DNA from: Ilex aquifolium
Taxonomy: Eukaryota > Streptophyta > Magnoliopsida > Aquifoliales > Aquifoliaceae
Reading direction: 5' to 3'
Assembly: GCA_951799425.1 (NCBI GenBank)
Contig: OX637395.1
Location: 2,642,001 to 2,706,000 of the forward strand
Length of the DNA stretch: 64,000 nt
Both the position numbers and the translations under genes were made by a program. The notes under the pieces were generated by a model, which worked only from the letters and a program-made list of their open reading frames with translations, was not told the DNA's origin and searched no databases. How positions within the stretch are numbered: position 1 is the stretch's first letter; every line of letters begins with the position of its first letter. Shown here piece after piece: positions 42,265 to 51,802 of this stretch.

Positions 42265-42273
42265 AAGATACTA

Positions 42274-43214
42274 ACAGAACGTACTGCTCTTGATAGAACA
42301 CAATATAATAACACGACTTAAGTAGCCGAACCCCAGATAGTCAAGACAAAACTTTGTTCAGTTGTATTTAGTAAATGATGTCCCGGAATGTATATGGGAA
42401 TATGGGGTTCTAAGCTGCAGAATGGGTTTTGAGAAAAGCCATATCAAGAAACCTACAGAATTATGGCTCTACTCACCGAGGAAGTTCGTTACATAAAAGT
42501 ACACGATGTTGGATACACTTAGTAATCTCGAGTTCAAAAGACGCATGGTCACGATAATTTTCTGTTATAAAAAAAATATATCATCTAGATGAAACTACAC
42601 AAAGCAGAAACTTAGTCTTTCCTCTTTTTTGGACCCTGGACCATATGCAGCTTGCCTGGTTTGAAGATTACATAAAGTTGTTTCTACCATGATGATATCA
42701 AACTAGTTTTATGACCACACCACTATTCTACCACTTTAGGATTAGTAAAGGTATCATCATGCATGAAAGACCCAAATGGTCATGAGACCTACAAAAAGGC
42801 AAGGCTCTAATATTCATAAAACCTTTTCAAGTTGTAGGGTTTTAGTCATTTTCTGTGTGCCCAGCCATCCACTAAGCTGCTTGAGGTCTTAGAAAATAAT
42901 CAAAAAGGATAAAGAAAGAAGAGGAAATGATCTACGCGCATCTTCTTTTTATTTGAGATGGGGTTGCAGCTTGCTGGCCTTTGTAACCATGAGTCTTGTG
43001 TCATCATTGCTATGAAAAGTCTCTCTCTCTCTCTCTCTCCCCATTCACACATTCAAACACAGTACATATACGGCTATATAACTCATCCTTTGCTCACTTT
43101 ACATTCATCAGATTCCATACCCTTAATCTAAAAACACTTCAAGAGTTCCTACCATTCATCTCTCTCTCTCTCTCTCTCTCTCTAGCTGATATCCTTGGTG
43201 GAACTACACACAAA
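42274..43214 (+). promoter_or_regulatory. ZPR upstream region with TATA box and CT-rich leader
   Basis: The sequence ctatataac (43074-43082) fits a TATA box, which puts transcription start near 43110 and leaves a leader of about 105 nt. CT microsatellites lie just upstream (about 43020-43040) and in the leader (43161-43183). No transposon ends were recognised between 42274 and 43000. Confidence 0.45.
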
Positions 43215-43338
43215 ATGTGTGTGATCATCTCAGACTGGGATTTCCTTCATCCTTTTTATGCTACTGTTCGTCGGAGACAGCAATCCAGAAGGCGTAATAT
43301 CCAAGTTAACCGGCTAGATAGGTAAGTCCTTTGCAACA

Positions 43339-43385
<47 letters not shown>

Positions 43386-43639
43386 CAATGGTTTCATACT
43401 ACAGAAGGAGAAGATTGTCTAAAGGAACAAAGGAAAAGGCAAGGATGGGCATGTTTAAGACAGAGATGAAGATCAAGAACTTCAGACTGTACATGGAGAA
43501 CAAAAGCATTATGGAAGAGAACAAGAGGCTGAGAAATAAAGCTCATCTGCTTCACCAAGAGAACAAAGCCTTGCTGTCTCAACTCCAAAAGGTCCCTGAG
43601 GATCCTCACAACCACTTTGCTCATGATAACAAACAGTAA
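43215..43639 (+). CDS. ZPR: LITTLE ZIPPER protein
   Basis: Two exons, 43215-43321 and 43405-43639 (stop taa), joined by an 83-nt GT-AG intron that is mostly a CT microsatellite; 113 residues. The N-terminus MCVIISDWDF and the Arg-rich run (RRRQQSRRR) precede a leucine zipper with perfect heptads at Leu64, Ile71, Leu78, Leu85 and Leu92 (core FRLYMENKSIMEENKRL). This closely fits ZPR1/ZPR2. These small proteins lack a DNA-binding domain and pair with class III HD-ZIP factors such as REVOLUTA to inactivate them. The partners' induction of ZPR genes is known for the family, not seen here. The frame is open through the microsatellite from 43331, which could mislead gene callers into a single-exon model. 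The recalled orthologues are AT2G45450 and AT3G60890. Confidence 0.9.
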
Positions 43640-44904
43640 CACCAAGATCAACATATATCATTTTGGATAAGAAAAAAAAAATAGTCCAAAATGTAAGGCT
43701 AGCTACTAGTACTGCCCTTCAATCTTGTTGATACAAATTTGTTAGCTCTTTCTATTAATTACAACCCCCCAGCCCCCCGGGAACCCTGCATGACTAAATT
43801 TGTTCATCTCAATCTTTATGATGGAGAAAAATAAGGCTAAACGGATCTTAATCCCCTTCATGACTTGTACTTCAATTCAATTATAAGAAGTATTAAATTT
43901 ACATAGTTTTATAATCTTATCAGTCTTCTTTTTTTTTTTTTCACTTTTTTGAGAGAGAGAGAGAGAGAGAGTGTGTGTGTGTGTGTGTGTGTGTTGGACA
44001 GAGTTGAAAGGAAGAATTCCCTTTTTGGGAGTTAATAACAAATCCAAAATCTAAATAAAGCCTTTGACAGAAAACATTGAGATGGAATGTCCAATAAGAT
44101 TAACATTAATGCAGCACAAATAGAATATTTAAACTAAAATATTTATGTGGAATGATCTAATCCACTACTGCCCTTTTATTTCAAAAATAAAATAAAATTA
44201 AAGAGCATTAATCTGCTTTTATGGCTATTTTTATTAAAAAATTCTGTTTTATGAGACATATAAGCAACCTCATTGGCCATGAATGCAACAAGTACGACGC
44301 CAGCCATTTCAAAAAAAGAATTAAGGGAAGCAACCTTAATGGAAAGATCATAAGGTGAGACAATTTTGCTATGAAACCTTACATGTCATTCGTAGTTCCT
44401 TACCCAACGTATTGAAGGGATCAACTTAGCATAAAGGGGACCAATGGGTCTTTGGTCCAATGGTACTTCTTACCTTGTGAAAGTTTTATCTTCTTGAGCT
44501 CAAGGGTTCAAGCCCTTGTCTCTCTTCCCCTCCAAAAAAAAAGGTGTACTTTATAGGATGAAAGTGTATATATGTACAAGATATATAATATTGATTACCA
44601 ACGATCCATAATAATTAAAAAAAAAAAAAACTTAGCATAAAGAGGGGGGATGGGGGGCAGGAAGGAGAGAAAGACAGATAAACGCCAATATATCTCGACA
44701 GTGCATAACTGGAAGTCAAAATTCGCAAAGCTACAAAACAACTAGTAAGCACCATATATGGATAGCAATAATTTACAAGTAGGTATCCTCAACATTAAAG
44801 TAGCACAAGAAGAAGCATTATTTACTGTCTCAAAACTCGAAAGTATTCAAACCAAATAGCAATGAATAACAAAATCCTAGTTCTCACACATGGAGAACTA
44901 TCAA
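43640..44904. other. Convergent spacer between ZPR and DHDPS
   Basis: Holds the two 3' regions, a compound (GA)n(GT)n microsatellite at about 43953-43994 and a SINE at 44437-44628. No gene seen. Confidence 0.75.
44437..44628 (+). mobile_element. tRNA-derived SINE with 14-bp target duplication
   Basis: An exact duplication aacttagcataaag flanks it (44423-44436 and 44629-44642). The head carries a tRNA-like A box (tggtccaatgg) and B box (gggttcaagccc) about 40 bp apart, as in an internal RNA polymerase III promoter. The tail is an A run (about 44617-44630) that merges with the duplication. The element is short and complete, and the perfect duplication suggests a fairly recent insertion. Confidence 0.9.
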
Positions 44905-47476
44905 CTAATACCGATTCACCAAAATAAAGTCTTCATGATCCAGAACCTGAACATCCGTCTCTCCTACAAAATTCTCCCGTCCTATTTCTTTCACTAAATT
45001 CACAAACTCCACCCTCTTGGCCAAAGGGAGTGGTACATATGGGAGTCGGAAAACAGGCCTCACAACCCCAAGCTGAGCAAGAGCTGTGTTTAAGGCAATG
45101 GGGTTTGGCTCATGAAAGAGCCACTCAATCAGAGGCATGAGCTTTGAATTCAAAGATGGATTCTTTCCCCCAAACATAAGTTGTCGCATTAAACCTGGAA
45201 CCAAGTTGCTGGTAACAGATATCACTCCAGTAGCACCATAATCCCACCTTGAATCATGACACTCATCATCATTCCCGCTCCACACAACAATCCCCTTGTT
45301 TGTATACTGTGCCACGCGGTCATTTCCGACACACTCCTTAACACCTGCCAAGTTGGCACTCTGTGCCAGAGTATCAATGACGCGTGGCTGAATGTCTTGA
45401 CCAGTTCGTGATGGCACATTGTAAACGATGGTAGGACCCATATGGAGCACGCTGTCAAAATGAGAAACCAAGCCCTCTAAAGAGGTTTTGCCATAGTAAG
45501 GATTGATGTGAAGGGCTGCATGCATTCCCACTGCAAAACCCTGTTCAGTGGCATTGATTGCTTCTTTTGTGGAGTTACTTCCCGTGTTTCCAATGACCTT
45601 GATCGATCCACCAAAGAAGCTAACTGTGTGACCAATTAGCATGATGTGTTCCGGCCAGTCCATCAACTGGCCTTCACCAGTAGTGCCACCAACAATGACA
45701 CCCTCAACTCCATTTTCAATCTGCATGTTCACCAAGGCATCATATGCCTCAAGATCAAATCTCCCATCTGGTAGATATGGGGTTTTTATGGCAGTTATCA
45801 ATCTCAGGGACTTTATGTCCTCTACAGAAGTCCTGCATACATAAGAAAAACAAAGGTGCTCAAGTTTGAAAAACAGAACATGCTATAGTTGACTTGACCT
45901 ACAGCTAATATTTGACTGATTCATCCTCCAAAGGAGATGGAGGTGTTTTCTAACACCTCTACATAGTTCAACAACGTGTTTGGATCCAAGTATTTTCGTT
46001 GGCTTCGGGCATGGAGAAGTAACAATTTACTCACTTCACAAAAGAGAAATCCAAATCTCTCTTAAATGCAAAGACCAAAATAAGAAAGGTTCAAAGCAAA
46101 AAAGATAAAGTATAGAATTCCTAGCTTACCTGTTTTTAACTTCAAAACTAGTCATTGGGAGATGAAGGTTAGGAATTATGGCAGCTTTTGGTAACCTCCA
46201 TGTTGCACTCTTCCTGCTATGGCAACATAACGTGGCATTAGCATAGAAATTAGGAAGAATAAGCTGACAGTAGCAAGAAGTGCATTGTCATTCCGTTTTG
46301 CAATTGCTAACATTTAAAGAGCATTTTTTTAACTTCAAAATTACGTTGATTAGCAACAGCCAGGAGCAAATTTTTTCACTATGATGTTACAAGCAAGCAA
46401 ATGATAAAATATTTGTCTGATACAAGTACTATTGATACATGGCCTGATTGGTATGCCACTTAAACAAGGTTAAAAGCCATGCCAGGAGGAGACCACCAAC
46501 AAAATCTACATATGCTTATCGTTCTCTGCAGGGATGAACTAGAGTGGTACTTCAGACTTAAGAGAAATTAGACATTATAGTCAGGAACCTTCGCTACTGT
46601 CAAATAATTGAACACATGACCTGCTGAAATATTGTTTTAAATTTTAATGCTATTGGGAAGACGGAATAAGGTGGGAAGGAGATGGGCGAGGCAGGATCCA
46701 TAGCCTTTCTACAGCACACCAAATAATGAACCAAACGTGGCGCCACCCATATCTATTCACCCCCATTAATGGCATCCATTACATCATTGTGAAGGGGCAA
46801 ATGGGCTAGTCCCTGATCTTTCCATCCATTCATACATCTGTTCAGGAAAAGTTATCATTTGAACTATGTCATACCATTAGGACCATGTAAGTCCTCAATC
46901 CACCCATAATTGGAGTAATAATTCTCTAAATTTGTTGAATGATAAGTCTTTCATCATGACAGTTTCATTGCATTTAACAATTGTGTCACTTGCTATCCGT
47001 GGACTTCCCACACTCGGGCCAAGGCCAAAGTGCTATACCAGGTCAACAACCCGATTTCTTTATCAACCTTGTCAGTAACCATTCGGAGTGGGTATACAAG
47101 ACTGAGCAAAACTAACTTAATAAGAAAAAGTTCACATAGTTATCGCCCATAAACCCATTCCGCAAATAAATATCATTTAATTTGTTTCATTTTTTTCTAA
47201 ATCTCTGTACAAACCTAATAGAACTGATCTGAGCTTGTTATGTAAGAATCAAAGCAATAGAAAACGCAGGAAAATTTCCAATAAAGAGAAAGGCAATCCG
47301 ACAAAACTAACAAGAACAAACATCAGACCAAATTAATTTATATATTCAGTTAATAAAAGAATAAAGAAAATAAACCTCTTGTAGTTATTGACGCAATTAG
47401 GAAGTGTAATTGCATAGTCCTTTTGATACGAGGTGTAGCTCTTAAAAGCAGACAAATCTTGAAACGCAACCGCCAT
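44905..47476 (-). CDS. DHDPS: 4-hydroxy-tetrahydrodipicolinate synthase (DHDPS)
   Basis: Three exons on the minus strand: 47476-47376, 46213-46130 and 45832-44905 (stop tag), 1113 nt, 370 residues, GT-AG in phase. It condenses pyruvate with aspartate semialdehyde, the first committed and lysine-inhibited step of lysine synthesis, in the plastid. Visible active-site elements are GGTTGEG with the Thr-Thr pair (112-113), [11 protein letters not shown] with the catalytic Tyr (199) and [10 protein letters not shown] with the Schiff-base Lys (227). The N-terminal 60 residues are Ser/Thr/basic and weakly conserved, fitting a transit peptide; the mature part starts near [10 protein letters not shown]. 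Length matches plant enzymes (about 360-370). ATG 47476 gives [11 protein letters not shown]; an upstream frame exists but lacks support. The recalled orthologues are AT2G45440 and AT3G60880. Confidence 0.95.
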
Positions 47477-48021
47477 TTTCGGATGTTCAGAAGGTAAGAT
47501 AATACTATATGGATTCAAAATTATAAGGGACTTGTCTGAGGATTATCTGGAAATTGTTGAAAATTTCAGCGAATTGTGATGGTGCTGATTAGTATAATCG
47601 TGGGAATAGTCGTGGATGTGGTGGTTGTGGATCCAAAATTCTGACCACCAGGTTGTGGGTTCAAGGGCTGGTAGAGAGAGAGAGAGAAGAGAGGTGGTGT
47701 TGGAGGTGGTAGTATGGTGGAGGTTGGCAGAGAAATTGGCGGGTAGGTGGAAGAACAAGTTCTCAGATGCCGGCGAGACGAGGGTTGTGATGCTCACCAT
47801 TATGTGGTACTTAACACTAATCAAAAATAACCACGTCAATAAAAAGTCAAAAAAAAAAAAGACATCTCGTCGTTAAAATGGGCTGAATAAGTTGACGGAG
47901 GTAACGGTTGTACATTCCATTTTCTCTCTCTTGCTCCATACTTTCTCTCTCCACTGCACTCCCCTCCCCGTCCACCTTTACTTTAATTTTTTTTTTGTCA
48001 TTATACAATTTAAAAAAGGAA

Positions 48022-48194
48022 AATGCTATTTGAATCTAAAAATTTGACATAATTTGCTGACCTAATAACGTGGTTTCATTAGAACCATTGGATTAACACC
48101 AAGTTCCAATGTTTGATGGAACCCACAGTCAATCCAAAGATCATAGTGAATTAGGTCAGCAAATTAAGTCAGTAAATTAAGTCCCAATATCATT
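48022..48194. mobile_element. Short MITE with 17-bp perfect inner inverted repeat
   Basis: taatttgctgacctaat (from about 48050) is exactly inverted at about 48149-48165. Weaker inverted similarity extends outward to aatgctatt and aatatcatt. Relatives are 57990-58142 and the eroded 16190-16345. Target duplication not resolved; outer limits approximate. Confidence 0.7.
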
Positions 48195-49316
48195 GCTCTT
48201 TAAAAAATTGAATATAAAATTATTAAAAATAAAATTAGGGTGATAAAATAATTATGTAAAGTTATGATGGTAAAATTATGTTTGTAAAGAAGTGTAAAAT
48301 TGTGACGAGAAAACCTTAAGGAAAAAAAGAAGAGAAAGCCATTGAAATGCCTTGACTTCAATCCCACATCGACAAAAAAAAAAGAGAAAGCTCCACATGT
48401 CTGTAACACGCAATAGTCCTTTATCCTTTTCATCAGCCTTCTAACGTGCTTTTATGCGTGACTATTGGCTGAAAAATCCTCTAATTGAGGTTAATATAGT
48501 TGGCAACAGAGTATTGGAGTTTAAAAATTTAATGATATAGTCCCTTTTATTGTAGTTTTTTTTTCAGATTTGTGAATTTATTATGAATTTGTGAGTTTAT
48601 TTAGTATAATTTACAAATTTATGGTGAATTCGCTCCTAAATTGTGAATTAAACACGTTCAAAGCATGGGTGTGTGTAGATGAATAGTAAGGGGTGTGCGT
48701 AGACGAATAGTGTGACTCAGGGATGGAAGACAATCATAATAGAGTAGCGAGAACGGGATATAATGTAAGTGACATGGTAGTGACGATTGTAAAGTAGTTG
48801 TGAAAATTGAAAACATAGTTGCTAAGAGGAAGCAAAATTTTAGAAACGTATATATCAAACAATTTACACACTAAAAAATGTACTCTAATGGCACTTTCTA
48901 AAATGTATACAATACCACTCCTTATTTCTCTCTTAATCACTGCAAAACTTTCACTCTAATGGCACTTAATCATACTTAACACCCAATAACCACTATATAC
49001 ATTTATTTCCATTACCTTACCATCCAAACTCTCCAACCTAACTACACTTAACAATAATTAATCACTTTATAATTTTTTTTTTACTCTCAGTCCACTTCCA
49101 TGTCTTTTTATGTATCTCATATATATATATATTGCAATTAAGCACACGAATAATTGTGTGTCATTTCAGTGAGTGATTAAAGGGCAAAAAAAAAAAGAAT
49201 AAAAAAAGGAGATTATAGATGTTTCATAAGTAGAATTGCATAATAGATTTTTGAAAGGTTAATGATTTATGTCGTGTTTAAGATAAGATTTAATTCGATT
49301 TTCTCTTTTAATTCAA

Positions 49317-49490
49317 CAGTAAAGGTGTTTGAGTTAGTTTACGCGTACTTCGAATAATCTTCTTTTCGGTCTGGTTAAAGATAGATAATTTACGTTGAAA
49401 TTAAAATATTCATGAGAATTAAATTTCACATTATCCGGCTTTAAAAAATTATCAAAATTTAAACTCAAGACGTCTGAATTATTTAATTTG
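49317..49490 (-). repeat. Diverged SINE related to 14211-14416
   Basis: Shares in order (plus strand) 'agtttacg(c)gtacttcgaa(t)aatc' and 'cggtct/ccggtc', then 'attcatgag/attcacgag' and 'ccaaaattcaaacttgagac'-like 'caaaatttaaactcaagac', followed by 'gtctgaatt'. The A/T tail and duplications are not recognisable. Confidence 0.5.
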
Positions 49491-49503
49491 ATTATTTTTG
49501 TTT

Positions 49504-49859
49504 GGACTAATCTCAACTTACACCCTAAAAGATCACTCAAATCTTAATTTACACACTCAAAGTTTAAAAATATCAATTTACACCTTAAAAGATATAAATT
49601 CGTATCAATGTGCACCAGGGGCTAACTCTGTCCATTTTTCTATTAAAAAAAGTTTGAATTAATTATAAATTATACCTTTCAAGTTTATATATTTCATATT
49701 TATGATTCAAAAAGAATTTCATCTATTAATGCTCGTCAAATAGTTATCAATTGTATCATATCATAATATTTTTGTGTCGTGTTCGAGTCAATAAATAATA
49801 TTTTTAAATTTTAAAAATATAAATTTAAATTTAAATCATCTTAAAAGTTGGGATTAGCC
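49504..49859. mobile_element. Small MULE-type MITE
   Basis: The ends ggactaatctcaactt and (inverted) ggctaatcccaactt match apart from one indel and one transition. Flanks tttttgttt (49495-49503) and tttttattt (49860-49868) give a 9-bp duplication at 8/9, though these are low-complexity. Confidence 0.6.
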
Positions 49860-50534
49860 TTTTTATTTTACACACCTTGCACATCTCTTGAGACTGTTAA
49901 ATCGTGGGCAACGGAGTGGCAGTTTAGTTATTTTCACTGGCCCCACAAAACCCATTCCACAATCCACACACCCGGTCGGCGTAATACAATGCATGACACG
50001 ATGGCGGGTCCGTAGAAAATATTTCCTATAAATTATTCGGTTTGTCCCAAAATAAATTTAGAGGGAATTACACTTTGTATTAATAAATATTTAAAATTTT
50101 TTATTTGGTATATTAAAATTTTAATATTATACTCTTAATATATTAAAAATATTATAATATAACAATTCTGTTAATTTTTTTTTACTCATTCAGTCAATGT
50201 CAATAAAATTTATTTTTAATATATTGATTATTGAGGACAAGTAAAATTATTTAGGTGAATTATACTTTATACCTTTAAAATTTTAAAATAAAAGATTGCA
50301 CCTTTGAATTATGGGAATATTAATCGTCTATTAGCTTCAGTTGTTTATTTTGTCAATATCAATGAGTTGATTTTTGAAGGAATACGTAACAATGGTTAAC
50401 AAAAGGATTATATTCCAATACTTTTAAATTTTAATACATATGTGACAAATTTAATCTTTAAGGGTAAAAAATAAGAATTCTTAAATTTTTTAAGTTGAAA
50501 GGGTGATTCTCCCTTTCCTTAAATTTAATATTCA

Positions 50535-51553
50535 GGGAGAGTTACACTCAGATCTCTTGAAGTTTGTCATTTAATCACTCAGATTCATAATATTTAAAAC
50601 ATTACACACAAACACCTAAAAATTGTACGCACGTAATATTTAGACGTCAATATCCGTTAATAAATTACACTCAAACTCTCTAAAGTTTATAGACATATAA
50701 TACTTAAATCTCTTAAGTTTAAAATGTTATATTTAGATAAAAAATACTTAATTAAAGATAGAATATCAAATATTTTAAATTTTACAACCAAAATTCATAT
50801 TTTATTATGACATTTATTAAAATAAAATTAAAAAAAAATTTAATTTTTCTTAAAAAATCGTAATTAGTATACAATTATACTATCTATTGGAATAAAACTA
50901 AAAAATCAAATGAAATGTCTAAGTCATTCATAATAGAACATAAATTTTATAACCAAAATTTATGTTATATTATGTCATTTATTGAAATAAAATCAAAAAT
51001 TAAAATTTAATTTTTTCTAAAAAAAATCATAATTAATATACAATTATATTATCTATTGAAATAAAAATAAAAAATTAAACAAAGATTCAAATTGTAATGA
51101 ATACGATATCTTTTAGTTTTAATTTGAGTAATTTGGTATTTCAATTTGGCTGTTTAAACAATCAAATTAAATTTCAATAGATAGTATAATTGTATATTAA
51201 TTATGATTTTTTTAAAAAAATTAAATTTTTATTTTTGATTTTATTTCAATAAATATCATAATAGAATATAATGTTTTGTTGTAAAATTTAAAATATTTGA
51301 TATTATATATTTAATTGAAGTATTTTTTGTCTAAGTATAATATTTTAAACTTGAGGAGTCTAAGTATTATACACTTACAAATTTCAGAGGGTTTAAGTGT
51401 AATTTACTAGCGGATATTCTAACGGATATTGACGGCAGAAGTCTAAGTGTTATGCGTGTATAAATTTAAGTGGATCTGTATATAATATTTCAAATATCAT
51501 GGGATATGAGTGATTAAGTGACAAACTTTAAGAAGTCTGGATGTAATTTTCCC
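50535..51553. mobile_element. Large foldback MULE-type MITE upstream of kinesin
   Basis: The arms start gggagagttacactcagatc and (inverted) gggaaaattacatccagact and stay alignable for roughly 400-500 bp. They include 'gtcaatatccgtta', 'tttaaaat(g/a)ttata' and 'aaatattttaaattttacaa'. Flanks taatattca (50526-50534) and taacattta (51554-51562) give a 9-bp duplication at 7/9, both differences transitions. Transcribed, it would form a hairpin several hundred bp long. It ends about 250 bp before the kinesin ATG. Confidence 0.85.
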
Positions 51554-51802
51554 TAACATTTATACTAACCCACCAGTCTTCTACCGTCCTGTTTCTTCCC
51601 CCTCTCTCTCCGCTAAAGCACCGCCACTGGACCCCACCCCCCATCTCTCTCTCTCTCTCTCTCTGTTTGAACTTAAAACCAGCACAAACACACCCCTCCG
51701 TTCCCCACTGTCACTCTCTGTCGTGTGGTTTCTCTTTCTTTCTCTCTCTATCTATCTCTCTCCTCTGTATATGCGTTTGAATTGAGATATAGAGAGACAT
51801 TG

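Larger units (their letters stand above)
47477..51802. other. Divergent spacer between DHDPS and kinesin, rich in MITEs
   Basis: Two promoters plus at least four repeats: a palindromic-end MITE (48022-48194), a SINE-like sequence (49317-49490) and two foldback MULE-type MITEs (49504-49859, 50535-51553). Between 48660 and 49110 there is AT-rich DNA with repeated 'ctctaatggcact'. No gene recognised. Confidence 0.75.

Noticed and set aside
43331-43639. ZPR as a single frame starting MQHISLSLSLS
   Set aside because: The N-terminus is translated microsatellite; the two-exon model starting MCVIISDWDF fits the family.
44437-44530. tRNA gene
   Set aside because: A and B boxes are present but there is no full cloverleaf; the poly-A tail and long target duplication mark a SINE.
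44905-45801. DHDPS as a single-exon gene starting inside exon 3
   Set aside because: The apparent start is TTG; upstream exons encoding [12 protein letters not shown] and [10 protein letters not shown] splice in phase and match plant DHDPS.
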